A stretch of DNA of 64,000 bases from Lamellibrachia satsuma (GCA_033239005.1 BSQZ01000006.1:37501-101500), one strand, 5' to 3'; positions 23,255 to 36,284 are shown, counted from the first letter of the stretch. A program made the numbers and translations. The notes: a model not told the origin generated them from the letters alone.

Positions 23255-23752
23255 GTTACGTATCTGTCTAACATGATCATGTCCTTCCATTTATAATGAT
23301 CCTAATAATTAATAAAATGATTCACGTAGTTGAAAAACTGCAACTTAAGACATTTCGCTAGTATAGCAACATTTTTGTAATGAAATCACTATGTGTATGC
23401 ATGGACGTATCCACATTGGGACTTTCCATTCATTTTATAGCTTTGGCTTCCTTTCACATAAAACACTATATTTTACCATTTCAACACGCATATCATGGTT
23501 AACATGCTTTTTTAGCACTTTTTCACACCATGCATTTTCCTTGTCACACACAAGGAAGCAGGATTAGGAAGCATTCAACAATGAGATGAACACTAGAACA
23601 ACACTAATAATGTTTACTACAACATCAACAACATCAACAACGTATACTTGTCATATTGTGCTTGATATATTTTACATATACCGGTACATAAAAAGTGTAT
23701 ATGCATGCAGATTGTCACTAGTTAAGATAATGTATTTTTCCACACTGACCAG

Positions 23753-23971
23753 ATACTGTCGCTAGAGAATGCGTTCAGTGTGAAAGTAACCATTGAGAAT
23801 AGTAAGCCTAAGAAGTTCATCCGCATCCAAGGACTAAAAGCAGACACAAACCAAGCAAACGTCAAGATATCTGACATCTTCAGACGCGTAGAAGTAGCAG
23901 ATGTGAAGAAATCACAGGAATCTCTGATTGCAAAAGTGGTGCAAACATTTGACATATTTGATGCATTTTAA
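23753..23971 (+). pseudogene. Copy B exon: last recognisable PARP14-like segment
   Basis: Starts at GACCAG|ATACTG in phase 0. It encodes ILSLENAFSVKVTIENSKPK, IRIQGLKAD and FRRVEVADV...LIAKVVQ, the segment that directly precedes WWE in PARP14. No donor was identified; the frame runs to a TAA at 23969. A pogo remnant follows within 130 bases, so the WWE and ART exons are missing. The right-arm copy is 33361-33579 on the - strand. Confidence 0.7.
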
Positions 23972-24097
23972 TTTAATGACTCGACAACAGAAGAATATGA
24001 ATTTGTTCCCATTATGTCCATTCCTTCCAATTATTTATCCGTGGATCAGGCAGCCTGCGCAATACGTTATTGTTCAACTAATCCAGTATTAACATAA

Positions 24098-24956
24098 GAT
24101 GCAGCCGTTGGACAGGTCGTACTTCAAGTCTCTGAAGAACGCGTATAACGCAGCTGCCTACAGCTGGATGGTTGCCAATCCCGGAAGAAGAATCACTGCT
24201 TACGACATGGCAGCGATATTCGGAAAGGCCTTCTTGCGATCCGCCACACCGGACAAAGCCGTGGCTGGCTTTCGGACGTGTGGACTTTGGCCATATGACG
24301 CAGATATCTTCACCGATGAGGACTACGTTGCCTCTGCGGTTACTGATGAGACGCCTTGCCGCCGACCACCGGATCATCGACAGCATTGCCGCCGACTGCA
24401 GGATCATCAACAGCCTAGCCGCCGATCGCTGGATCTTCGACAGCCTTACCGCCAACCACCGGATCATCCACAGCCTTGTCGCCGACTGCTGGATCATCAA
24501 CAGTCATGCCGCCGTCCGCCGCATCGTCAACAGCCTTGCCAGTGACACACGAGTTGGTCAGTGACCTCATAGAGGAACTGTCGCCAAGGCCTAAACTTTC
24601 CCGTCCACGCCCGAGGTCACGTGTTGCCGTATCAGCCGCGGTACTGACTTCGTCTCCTTACAAGCGCAAACTTGTTGATCAAGAATCAGCTAAGGGAAGG
24701 CGAATCGAAAGGGAAGTCACGAGGGACAAACAACAAAAACAAGTACGCAGTGAAGAAACCAAAGAGAAGACGCGTCAGCACCAGCAGTGAGAGGAAGATT
24801 GGCCATGTGTCATTTGCGGCGAGCCGTTCGTGAACAGCAGATCTCGGGATGTGTGGCTGCAGTGTCAGTTGTGCCAGAAATGGGCACACAAAGATTGCAC
24901 GCCAGGACTGCGTTGTTTCATATGTCCAAACTGCGAGTCCGGTAGTGAATGAACGA
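24098..24956 (+). mobile_element. Pogo/Tigger-type transposase C-terminus with PHD-like finger (left arm)
   Basis: Encodes QPLDRSYFKSLKNAYNAAAY followed by RRITAYDMAAIFGKAF and FRTCGLWPYD, the C-terminal part of pogo-type DDE transposases. A proline-threonine repeat follows (10-residue unit, core LPPTTGSST, about six copies), then a basic region and a PHD-like finger with C-x2-C...C-x2-C-x4-H-x2-C...C-x2-C. In this arm one-base losses scatter it over several frames. No catalytic DDE part is present. Confidence 0.8.
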
Positions 24957-25079
24957 TGGTGCCAGTTGCATATAGTTACATAACTTGAATTATTGTAAAA
25001 TTATGTCACCTGACAGTCATGACTGTCCTGACTGCATGTAAAGTTATATTATCTTACTGTGAAGGAGTGTCGTAATACT

Positions 25080-26665
25080 GTAAAAATTTAACAAGATTTT
25101 ACAAGATTTGCCATCCAAGCCAAAGGCCCAGATGGCAAGTGGACAAGGAAGCCATTGGCTTATCGAGAGTGCAACAATGTTAATCTACTTATAACCCGCC
25201 CTCCTGAGATATGTGTCAACCTTGTTTTTAAACATATTCACGCTGCTAGCAGTTACACAATCTGTAGACAATTTGTTCCATTCATTTATTTTCCTCTGTG
25301 AGAACGAGTGCTTCCTGATGTCCAATCTACATTGATCCTTTACTAATTTTACCTTATGTCCTCTAGTTCTGCTATCCTTCTTGAGTGAGAAAAACATATT
25401 TCTATCAATATTTTCATACCCATTCAATATCTTAAAAACTTCAATCTGATCTCATCTTAACCTCCTTGTCTCTAGAGTTGTTAAACCACATTGTTTCAGG
25501 CGTTCTTCATAACTAAGGTCTCTCAGTTCTGGAATCATTTTAGTTGCTCTCCTTTGTATGCGTTCAAGCGTATCTATATCCTTCTTACGATATGGTCTCC
25601 ATGCTTGCATACAGTATTCTAAATGAGGTCTAACTATTGCTTTATAAAGAGGTATAATTAACTTTTTTCCCTTGTATGTTATGTTTCTTCTAATCAATCC
25701 AAGAATTTGATTACCCTTTGAAGCTGCAATACCACACTTCTATGAAACTTTCATATCAGCGCCTATTGTAACTCCTAAGTCCTTTTCTTTTACAGTAGTA
25801 CCCAGAACAGTATCTCCCATTTTATAGTTTACATTCAAGTTCCCATGTCCGGTGTGTAGGCATTTACATTTCCCAAAATTGAACAGCATCTGCCATTTCT
25901 CAGACCATTTCACTAATCTGTCTAGATCGTTTTGTAAATGTTGTTTATCACCATCAATATTAACCTTTCTAAACAGTTTTGTGTCATCCGCAAATTTCAG
26001 TACGTTACTTGTTATACTGTCGTCCAAGTCATTGATATATATATTAAGAATAATATAGGTCCTAATACTGATCCTTGAGGTACCCCACTCAAAACCGATT
26101 TCCAATTTGAAACTTCTCCATCTACTACAACTCGTTGTCTTCTGTCAGTCAGCCATTGTTCTATCCAGTCAGTTATGCTATCCCCGATACCATGGGCTTT
26201 TAATTTAAGTAGAAATCTTTGATGTGGCACTTTGTCAAAAGCTTTCTGAAAATCTAAGTAGATAATATCTACTGGCGATCCCACGTCTATCCACTTAGTG
26301 ATTTCTTCCCAAAAACATAACATATTTGTTAAGCATGACCTCGCTTTAAGGAATCCATGTTGAGATGAATTTAATAATTTATGCTTAACGAGGAAGTCCA
26401 CCATATGGTCTTTAATTAACGTTTCTAATTATTTACAAATCACTGACGTTAAACTCACTGGTCTGTAATTTTCTTACTTATTTCTCGAACCCTTTTTAAA
26501 TAATGGTATGATGTTTGCTTCTTTCCAATCAAACGGAACAACTCCCTCTTTTAATGACAAGTTGAATATTATTGCAAGTGGTATATTGATTTGTTCTACT
26601 GTTTCCATTAGTAATTTTGGAGGAATCCCATCCACTCCCGGTGATTATTCATACTCTGTAGATCA
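25080..26665 (-). mobile_element. CR1-type LINE fragment, RT and C-terminal parts (left arm)
   Basis: Reads on the - strand from ANIIPLFKK-like fingers through GFLKARSCLTNM, YLDFQKAFDKVPH, VPQGSVLG and KFADDTKLFR (catalytic box) to the C-terminal HSFSQRKINEWNKL. There are in-frame stops at the fingers (twice), after KVS and after RRLR, all shared with the right arm, so the copy was dead before the inversion. The 3' tail AATCTTGTAAAATCTTG lies near 25085-25110. A better preserved relative is at 56236-57674. Confidence 0.85.
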
Positions 26666-26739
26666 TATCAAGCATACACTCCATTTTCACGTTTATCGAG
26701 AGTTTGTTTCATTTCAATATTCGTATTTTATACAATGGG

Positions 26740-28114
26740 ACTATGGGGCATGAAGCCCCCGGGGGTATCCATGCCCCATAGAAGGGGGCGTCTTGCCCCA
26801 GGCCTGGGGTAAGACAATATTTAATTAATGATTATAAAAGTTAGTGTTGTCAAATGTCACTAATGTTTTGGTAATACGTAACATAACCACACGGCAATCG
26901 TATGCCAGCATAAGGACGTCAAAATGTTAAGAGTATGAATAACTACGCCCATTTTCCCTTAAGGTGGGCTCCTTGCCCCACCCTACCTAATTCATGAACT
27001 GCGGAGTATGACTATGTTGCCATTGATTTGAGCGTTGCCTCTGAAGCACCTACTTGGTTAAACAGTGCTTATAATCAGTTTGAACTCTATAAACATTAAT
27101 CTTTGTGCATAATTATTTCTGAACTGATGTATGCTTATTTTGATTTTGACGTAGATTGCTCACGTTATAAGTTCTAATCTATACAGGGAGGAATGTGGTG
27201 TTCCGTCTACCAATAGGTGATTTGTATTTTACGGAGCCCTGCTTGGGCCTCGTGCTGTGTGCACGATCATGATAGTAAAGTTTGTGTTGTGTTTATTATA
27301 CTGTTTCCCTGGTCGGTCTTTCAACAGCAAACCCAACATGAAGACATAACAGTAGGTGAGTTCATATTTGGGAAGTTAGTTTAGGAGGATACAAAACAAA
27401 CATACTTGCTTTGAAATGGTTTCTACGAGTGGATTTTAATTAATAGACAGGATCAGCAACCATATTTAAGCACCGAACGCCAACGCGAGATCAGGCGTCG
27501 ACTTCAAATCTGGCATCGACTCCAAATTTCATGTCGAAGTCTAGCAACACAACATTAGCAAACCCCAGTCAGCGGTTCTATGCTGCATTGTAATACATAT
27601 TACATAGCAGTCCATTATATTGGGAAATTGGTGCACATGGACACATATAACAGGTAAAGCCTCAGGCTTAAGCGGGTGGTTCGATTTTTTTGGGCTTTCT
27701 AATTTTATATTCTTAAATATTTTTCGCCGATATATTTGTTAGTTAATTGCTCGGTCTAAGCCTTAGGGTAGCAAATTCGTGTGATGGCATATCGGCGCTT
27801 TTTTGCTCCGCTAAAAACAGGTCGCATACGTTTCCCCAGATGTCGCCTCTTTAGGAAACGGGGGTTCGATTTTTTGGGCTTTCTAACATTAAATTGTTGA
27901 TTTATAGTTTTTCGTACGATTAAATTGCACTTTTTCTTTAATTTTTTACTGCGGTACGAGATATTTGTCAGTGAAATAGCCTTTCCGGTTCTGATGCCAA
28001 CGTGATGTGCTAACAAAAAACAAGCAGTTTTCTATTATCTGCATGCGTACTAAATATTATACTATAAACTGTCAAAACCACTACAGATAATTTGAATATC
28101 TCTTGTGATTTTTA
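26740..28114. other. Inner segment of the left arm, unassigned
   Basis: No host exon was found. There is a GC-rich patch at 26741-26810 with inverted ATGGGGCAT and ATGCCCCAT and several GGGGC blocks, a short palindrome AAGCCTCAGGCTT near 27660, and TTCGATTTTTT followed by GGGCTTTCTAA repeated near 27680 and 27866. An 86-codon basic frame on the - strand (28016-27756) has no recognised match. This may be the remains of a DNA transposon. It is mirrored at 29217-30590. Confidence 0.4.
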
Positions 28115-29216
28115 GGCTAGAGCCCAAACCTACTCTACTTATAAATCTCATAACACCATGAAGTACCTGATTGGTGTTACACCACAAGGCACCATATCTT
28201 TCATATCGAAAGGGTGGTGTGGCAGAGTAAGCGATAAGCATGTGACCGAGCATTGTGGATTCTTAGACAAACTAACACCGGGTGATTTGATTTTGGCTGA
28301 CAGGGGTTTTGATGTGGGAGACACTGTTGGCTTGTATGCAGCCAATTTACAAATTCCAGCCTTCACGAAGGGAGAACACAGCTAAGTGCACTTGATGTGG
28401 AAGCCACCAGGGGTTTAGCTTCAGTGAGAATCCATGTTGAGCGTGTGATCGGCCTGACAAGGCAAAAATACACAATGCTGGGTTCTACAATACCCATCAC
28501 TTTGTTGCAAACTGATACTGGCAGTGATCTGACAACCTTGGATAAAATTGTGCATGTAGCAAGTGCATTGACTAATGCATCAGAAACGATAGTTGCCCTG
28601 GAATAAGAATCTATCCATGGTGAAACTGTGCTATATTCTTTTCTAAATAAAACTTAAGAGAAGTCACTATAATGCATGACTATATTGTAGAAAATGCCTA
28701 CCGCATACTCAGTTGTTATGAATGGTTATCGATATCAGATAAAATAATGTAATCTGATGTATGCCCAGTTTTTCTATTTATTGTAAGTAGCAATTTCACA
28801 AGATAAACGTTTTTCATTAAAATTGGCCAGGTTTTCATGTCATTTTTTATTCAATCTTTTTACAGTTGTAATTGTTTTATAATGAAATTGATTGATACAA
28901 ATGTTATTGATTGATTGCTTGTATGCATATCTGTATAATATGTGTGCATGTCAGTATTCTGAATAAAGTGATAATAAAAAATGTATCCTGTGTGTGGGTG
29001 AATACACTGAATTGTGTACTTGTGTGAATATTGTATCAATGACTCAAGGTTACTGTGTATGCATTTCTTCATACTTCTCTATAATCAAGAGTGCAACAAC
29101 AGGTTAAAGCTGCTTCAACAACTGAATTTGCTCATCAACATGTTATCACAAATCCCAGAGCAATAATCGATGTTAGGCATAACCAGTAGGCATAACATGA
29201 CCATGTTGATATTTTG
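28115..29216 (+). mobile_element. Spacer of the inverted repeat: 3' half of a PIF/Harbinger-like DDE transposase
   Basis: Single-copy spacer between the arms. From 28115 the + strand encodes [34 protein letters not shown], the second acidic residue in [10 protein letters not shown], and, after a one-base break near 28384, RIHVERVIGLTRQ with the final acidic residue, ending at 28605. This is the DDE_Tnp_4 fold common in invertebrate PIF/Harbinger and ISL2EU elements. The part with the first aspartate is absent because the arm boundary cuts it off. 28606-29216 is AT-rich 3' sequence with no recognised content. Confidence 0.8.
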
Positions 29217-30590
29217 AAAAATCACAAGAGATATTCAAATTATCTGTAGTGGTTTTGACAGTTTATAGTATAATATTTAGTACGCATGCAGATAATAGAA
29301 AACTGCTTGTTTTTTGTTAGCACATCACGTTGGCATCAGAACCGGAAAGGCTATTTCACTGACAAATATCTCGTACCGCAGTAAAAAATTAAAGAAAAAG
29401 TGCAATTTAATCGTACGAAAAACTATAAATCAACAATTTAATGTTAGAAAGCCCAAAAAATCGAACCCCCGTTTCCTAAAGAGGCGACATCTGGGGAAAC
29501 GTATGCGACCTGTTTTTAGCGGAGCAAAAAAGCGCCGATATGCCATCACACGAATTTGCTACCCTAAGGCTTAGACCGAGCAATTAACTAACAAATATAT
29601 CGGCGAAAAATATTTAAGAATATAAAATTAGAAAGCCCAAAAAAATCGAACCACCCGCTTAAGCCTGAGGCTTTACCTGTTATATGTGTCCATGTGCACC
29701 AATTTCCCAATATAATGGACTGCTATGTAATATGTATTACAATGCAGCATAGAACCGCTGACTGGGGTTTGCTAATGTTGTGTTGCTAGACTTCGACATG
29801 AAATTTGGAGTCGATGCCAGATTTGAAGTCGACGCCTGATCTCGCGTTGGCGTTCGGTGCTTAAATATGGTTGCTGATCCTGTCTATTAATTAAAATCCA
29901 CTCGTAGAAACCATTTCAAAGCAAGTATGTTTGTTTTGTATCCTCCTAAACTAACTTCCCAAATATGAACTCACCTACTGTTATGTCTTCATGTTGGGTT
30001 TGCTGTTGAAAGACCGACCAGGGAAACAGTATAATAAACACAACACAAACTTTACTATCATGATCGTGCACACAGCACGAGGCCCAAGCAGGGCTCCGTA
30101 AAATACAAATCACCTATTGGTAGACGGAACACCACATTCCTCCCTGTATAGATTAGAACTTATAACGTGAGCAATCTACGTCAAAATCAAAATAAGCATA
30201 CATCAGTTCAGAAATAATTATGCACAAAGATTAATGTTTATAGAGTTCAAACTGATTATAAGCACTGTTTAACCAAGTAGGTGCTTCAGAGGCAACGCTC
30301 AAATCAATGGCAACATAGTCATACTCCGCAGTTCATGAATTAGGGTAGGTGGGGCAAGGAGCCCACCTTAAGGGAAATGGGCGTAGTTATTCATACTCTT
30401 AACATTTTGACGTCCTTATGCTGGCATACGATTGCCGTGTGGTTATGTTACGTATTACCAAAACATTAGTGACATTTGACAACACTAACTTTTTATAATC
30501 ATTAATTAAATATTGTCTTACCCCAGGCCTGGGGCAAGACGCCCCCTTCTATGGGGCATGGATACCCCCGGGGCTTCATGCCCCATAGTC
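29217..30590. other. Inner segment of the right arm, unassigned
   Basis: Mirror of 26740-28114, with the same 86-codon frame on the + strand (29314-29574) and the same GGGGC-rich patch (30530-30590). Near identity between the arms explains conservation of the frame, so it is not evidence for coding. Confidence 0.4.
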
Positions 30591-30664
30591 CCATTGTATA
30601 AAATACGAATATTGAAATGAAACAAACTCTCGATAAACGTGAAAATGGAGTGTATGCTTGATAT

Positions 30665-32250
30665 GATCTACAGAGTATGAATAATCACCGGGAGTGGATG
30701 GGATTCCTCCAAAATTACTAATGGAAACAGTAGAACAAATCAATATACCACTTGCAATAATATTCAACTTGTCATTAAAAGAGGGAGTTGTTCCGTTTGA
30801 TTGGAAAGAAGCAAACATCATACCATTATTTAAAAAGGGTTCGAGAAATAAGTAAGAAAATTACAGACCAGTGAGTTTAACGTCAGTGATTTGTAAATAA
30901 TTAGAAACGTTAATTAAAGACCATATGGTGGACTTCCTCGTTAAGCATAAATTATTAAATTCATCTCAACATGGATTCCTTAAAGCGAGGTCATGCTTAA
31001 CAAATATGTTATGTTTTTGGGAAGAAATCACTAAGTGGATAGACGTGGGATCGCCAGTAGATATTATCTACTTAGATTTTCAGAAAGCTTTTGACAAAGT
31101 GCCACATCAAAGATTTCTACTTAAATTAAAAGCCCATGGTATCGGGGATAGCATAACTGACTGGATAGAACAATGGCTGACTGACAGAAGACAACGAGTT
31201 GTAGTAGATGGAGAAGTTTCAAATTGGAAATCGGTTTTGAGTGGGGTACCTCAAGGATCAGTATTAGGACCTATATTATTCTTAATATATATATCAATGA
31301 CTTGGACGACAGTATAACAAGTAACGTACTGAAATTTGCGGATGACACAAAACTGTTTAGAAAGGTTAATATTGATGGTGATAAACAACATTTACAAAAC
31401 GATCTAGACAGATTAGTGAAATGGTCTGAGAAATGGCAGATGCTGTTCAATTTTGGGAAATGTAAATGCCTACACACCGGACATGGGAACTTGAATGTAA
31501 ACTATAAAATGGGAGATACTGTTCTGGGTACTACTGTAAAAGAAAAGGACTTAGGAGTTACAATAGGCGCTGATATGAAAGTTTCATAGAAGTGTGGTAT
31601 TGCAGCTTCAAAGGGTAATCAAATTCTTGGATTGATTAGAAGAAACATAACATACAAGGGAAAAAGTTAATTATACCTCTTTATAAAGCAATAGTTAGAC
31701 CTCATTTAGAATACTGTATGCAAGCATGGAGACCATATCGTAAGAAGGATATAGATACGCTTGAACGCATACAAAGGAGAGCAACTAAAATGATTCCAGA
31801 ACTGAGAGACCTTAGTTATGAAGAACGCCTGAAACAATGTGGTTTAACAACTCTAGAGACAAGGAGGTTAAGATGAGATCAGATTGAAGTTTTTAAGATA
31901 TTGAATGGGTATGAAAATATTGATAGAAATATGTTTTTCTCACTCAAGAAGGATAGCAGAACTAGAGGACATAAGGTAAAATTAGTAAAGGATCAATGTA
32001 GATTGGACATCAGGAAGCACTCGTTCTCACAGAGGAAAATAAATGAATGGAACAAATTGTCTACAGATTGTGTAACTGCTAGCAGCGTGAATATGTTTAA
32101 AAACAAGGTTGACACATATCTCAGGAGGGCGGGTTATAAGTAGATTAACATTGTTGCACTCTCGATAAGCCAATGGCTTCCTTGTCCACTTGCCATCTGG
32201 GCCTTTGGCTTGGATGGCAAATCTTGTAAAATCTTGTTAAATTTTTACAG
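30665..32250 (+). mobile_element. CR1-type LINE fragment (right arm)
   Basis: Mirror of 25080-26665, read here on the + strand, with the same stops (AAG TAA near 30853, AAA TAA near 30898, TCA TAG near 31587, AGA TGA near 31873) and the same FADD box. One A-run is a base shorter here (five A near 31665, six in the left arm), breaking the C-terminal frame. Confidence 0.85.
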
Positions 32251-32375
32251 TATTACGACACTCCTTCACAGTAAGATAATATAACTTTACATGCAGTCAG
32301 GACAGTCATGACTGTCAGGTGACATAATTTTACAATAATTCAAGTTATGTAACTATATGCAACTGGCACCATCGT

Positions 32376-33233
32376 TCATTCACTACCGGACTCGCAGTTT
32401 GGACATATGAAACAACGCAGTCCTGGCGTGCAATCTTTGTGTGCCCATTTCTGGCACAACTGACACTGCAGCCACACATCCCGAGATCTGCTGTTCACGA
32501 ACGGCTCGCCGCAAATGACACATGGCCAATCTTCCCTCTCACTGCTGGTGCTGACGCGTCTTCTCTTTGGTTTCTTCACTGCGTACTTGTTTTTGTTGTT
32601 TGTCCCTCGTGACTTCCCCTTTCGATTCGCCTTCCCCTTAGCTGATTCTTGATCAACAAGTTTGCGCTTGTAAGGAGACGAAGTCAGTACCGCGGCTGAT
32701 ACGGCAACACGTGACCTCGGGCGTGGACGGGAAAGTTTAGGCCTTGGCGACAGTTCCTCTATGAGGTCACTGACCAACTCGTGTGTCACTGGCAAGGCTG
32801 TTGACGATGCGGCGGACGGCGGCATGACTGTTGATGATCCAGCAGTCGGCGACAAGGCTGTGGATGATCCGGTGGTTGGCGGTAAGGCTGTCGAAGATCC
32901 AGCGATCGGCGGCTAGGCTGTTGATGATCCTGCAGTCGGCGGCAATGCTGTCGATGATCCGGTGGTCGGCGGCAAGGCGTCCTCATCAGTAACCGCAGAG
33001 GCAACGTAGTCCTCATCGGTGAAGATATCTGCGTCATATGGCCAAAGTCCACACGTCCGAAAGCCAGCCACGGCTTTGTCCGGTGTGGCGGATCGCAAGA
33101 AGGCCTTTCCGAATATCGCTGCCATGTCGTAAGCAGTGATTCTTCTTCCGGGATTGGCAACCATCCAGCTGTAGGCAGCTGCGTTATACGCGTTCTTCAG
33201 AGACTTGAAGTACGACCTGTCCAACGGCTGCAT
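32376..33233 (-). mobile_element. Pogo/Tigger-type transposase C-terminus with PHD-like finger (right arm)
   Basis: Mirror of 24098-24956 but with better frame preservation: one reading frame runs from QPLDRSYFKSLKNAY through the LPPTTGSST repeats, with a single TAG (near 32913), to KRKLVDQESAKGKANRKGK and the complete finger WPCVICGEPF...CQLCQKWAHKDC...CFICPNC. A pogo protein with a C-terminal PHD-like finger is known from invertebrate elements. The catalytic N-terminal part is absent. Confidence 0.85.
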
Positions 33234-33360
33234 CTTATGTTAATACTGGATTAGTTGAACAATAACGTATTGCGCAGGCTGCCTGATCCACGGATAAATA
33301 ATTGGAAGGAATGGACATAATGGGAACAAATTCATATTCTTCTGTTGTCGAGTCATTAAA

Positions 33361-33579
33361 TTAAAATGCATCAAATATGTCAAATGTTTGCACCACTTTT
33401 GCAATCAGAGATTCCTGTGATTTCTTCACATCTGCTACTTCTACGCGTCTGAAGATGTCAGATATCTTGACGTTTGCTTGGTTTGTGTCTGCTTTTAGTC
33501 CTTGGATGCGGATGAACTTCTTAGGCTTACTATTCTCAATGGTTACTTTCACACTGAACGCATTCTCTAGCGACAGTAT
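33361..33579 (-). pseudogene. Copy C exon: last recognisable segment (pre-WWE)
   Basis: Mirror of 23753-23971 with the same acceptor (GACCAG|ATACTG) and the same peptide (IRIQGLKAD...FRRVEVADV...LIAKVVQ). No donor before the TAA. Confidence 0.7.
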
Positions 33580-34081
33580 CTGGTCAGTGTGGAAAAAATA
33601 CATTATCTTAACTAGTGACAATCTGCATGCATATACACTTTTTATGTACCGGTATATGTAAAATATATCAAGCACAATATGACAAGTATACGTTGTTGAT
33701 GTTGTTGATGTTGTAGTAAACATTATTAGTGTTGTTCTAGTGTTCATCTCATTGTTGAATGCTTCCTAAATCCTGCTTCCCTTGTGTGTGACAAGGGAAA
33801 ATGCATGGTGTGAAAAAAGTGCTAAAAAGCATGTTAACCATGATATGCGTGTTGAAATGGTAAAATATAGTGTTTTATGTGAAAGGAAGCCAAAGCTATA
33901 AAATGAATGGAAAGTCCCAATGTGGATACGTCCATGCATACACATAGTGATTTCATTACAAAAATGTTGCTATACTAGCGAAATGTCTTAAGTTGCAGTT
34001 TTTCAACTACGTGAATCATTTTATTAATTATTAGGATCATTATAAATGGAAGGACATGATCATGTTAGACAGATACGTAAC

Positions 34082-34278
34082 CTCAACTTGAGTCAGTTTC
34101 GTAATGGCAGCTTGGTCTTCTTCACTGTTAAGTAGAACATCCGGACATTCCTTCTCACACAGCTGTTGTACGGCTTGCTTCACACGATCAATCACAGCCT
34201 GTGATTTACCATAGATGTTGAAAGTGATGCGTTGTCGGCTCGCAGTTCTACCTTCGCCAGACCCACCTTGGAAACGAC
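34082..34278 (-). pseudogene. Copy C exon: KH-like linker after macro2
   Basis: 197 bp from TTACATAG to TTGAG|GTTACG, phase 1 in, phase 0 out. The frame is intact here: RFQGGSGEGRTASRQRITFN, then IYGKSQAVIDRVKQAVQQLC. The left arm has one A fewer. Confidence 0.75.
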
Positions 34279-34714
34279 CTATGTAAGAACAAATAGAAAT
34301 CAATAAAAAATAGATAAGATGATGCTAGTGCGGGTAAGTTATGAGTTTAAACCTCCTACGAGTGAACCCTGTACATTTCTCAATGGAAAGTCACAACGTG
34401 ACACCTTGTCTAGTTAGGAGGACGTGAAAGAGACTGTACAGCTAAGAACATGATGTTGGCATTCCTAAAATATTGTTCCACCCCGCACAGTCGAAATAGA
34501 GACTTCAGATTCAGAAAAGAAAACAAGGAGCAAGAAATTAAGTTCGTGAAAGTTTTAAGAACATTATATTATTTAATTATTAAAGTTCTGAAGTGAACAA
34601 CACATACCACTGTTTTTCTTATTCCATTGGTTGGACTGATTGGATTAGCAGTTGCTTGTGTTGGTAATTGTAAAGTGCCATGCAATTTATAGAATATTCG
34701 CGATAAAAGTTTAC

Positions 34715-34789
34715 CTTCATCTTGTCTGGTACGTGCCCCTGTCCAGACACGTATTGCTTTACAAACGTTTGGGCCACTGCCGAACAGTA
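34715..34789 (-). pseudogene. Copy C exon: short linker after macro2
   Basis: 75 bp, phase 0-0, YCSAVAQTFVKQY...VPDKMK. The preceding A-run is one base longer than in the left arm but lies in the intron. Confidence 0.5.
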
Positions 34790-35179
34790 CTTTTGCAAAT
34801 GTATAAATGAGGGACCGTTTCATAATCACATATTCAAATATAATTTATAATAAAACAAATAGATTATATTAATCCAATAAAGTTCAAACACAAAATGGTG
34901 ACTTTATATAATTTCTGCAAGAACAGTGACATAACATAACAGAACTAGCAGTGAAATTACATGAAACTGTCTGTGGCACAGAGAAACATTATAAATAATC
35001 CTATTTAAAAACTGTGTTACCTGACTAATTTCTATGACATTGAAATAAATATTTTAAAAGTATATCATCTCTTTGTGTTTGTCTCAGCCTTCTCAATGGG
35101 CACACGCTCATTAGCATGTACCGCAATGTAAATTAACGAAGTGTTGATAGGGTGGTCCCTACAGTAAATATGAACTCAC

Positions 35180-35401
35180 CTGGATGACGCGATCGTCTTT
35201 CTGATACACCACAAACCGCACATCTCTAAATGTTGTCAGAGGGTTATGACGACAGAACTGGAAGAGCTCTTCACGCATGACATTACCAATGAAATGTGGG
35301 TTAAAGTCCAACTGGCCAGTGCCAATGGGTGGGATGGCTATAGACGTTGTGTTGTTGTTGTCCGCTTCCTGGAAACAGTTGGCCAGAAACGTTCTCAGAA
35401 C
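35180..35401 (-). pseudogene. Copy C exon: macrodomain 2, C-terminal part
   Basis: 222 bp, phase 0-0. It encodes SIAIPPIGTGQLDF and VMREELFQFCRH. No difference from the left arm was seen in the peptide and no lesion is visible. Confidence 0.9.
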
Positions 35402-35798
35402 CTGCAACAAAACATTATTATGTATGTGATTCACACTTCCAGGAATTCATATCTAAGGATGCCTACGGGTCAGTCCCATCTAAGAAACGTGGAATCATGG
35501 ACACGCGTTAAAATCAATTATATAAGTGATTCACACTTACACATATTATACATTTCCAAGAATGTAATTCCGCTTCCGTGAACGACTGGGAGTCATTATT
35601 ATCCAAAAACATGAAATCCTGTACTACGAATACTATAACTTTACATTATTAATCCTTTTCAATCATATTGTTTTTTATTAATTGGCAATTATGCATTATC
35701 ACGAGTATATATGGGTGTGAAATTCACTTTCTCGCTGACCATGGATATTCTGAACTGACAATGAATATTTGACCGTGTGGGTGATGAGGTTTCCTCTG

Positions 35799-35926
<128 letters not shown>

Positions 35927-36284
35927 ATGCATCCTATTAAGCATACAGTACGGTTGGCAATTTTATTAAATGCAGAAAAATTCACAAATTGTATTTTTAC
36001 ACAAATCTGTTTAAAAAACAAATGATGAATTCTTCTCCGCCAGGAGGCACCAGGTTTTTTTAATAATCCACCAGATGGCACCACAACAACAAAACTGCAA
36101 ATGTCCGATGAGACTGCGTAATCAGTTGAAAATTTTTTTTAGAACTATCTGTCGTTACCATGCATTAAAACCAAGTATTAATGGAGCATTGGAGGAAAGT
36201 ACTAGCAAAATATGCGTGCTCCACGTGGGACCGCAAAAATTCGGGCAGGACACATCAAGACTCAGATATATCATTAAATGTCAC

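Noticed and set aside
27756..28016. 86-codon basic protein present in both arms
   Set aside because: Its conservation is only that of the inverted repeat; no match is recognised and no splice or promoter context seen. Kept only as part of the unassigned segment.
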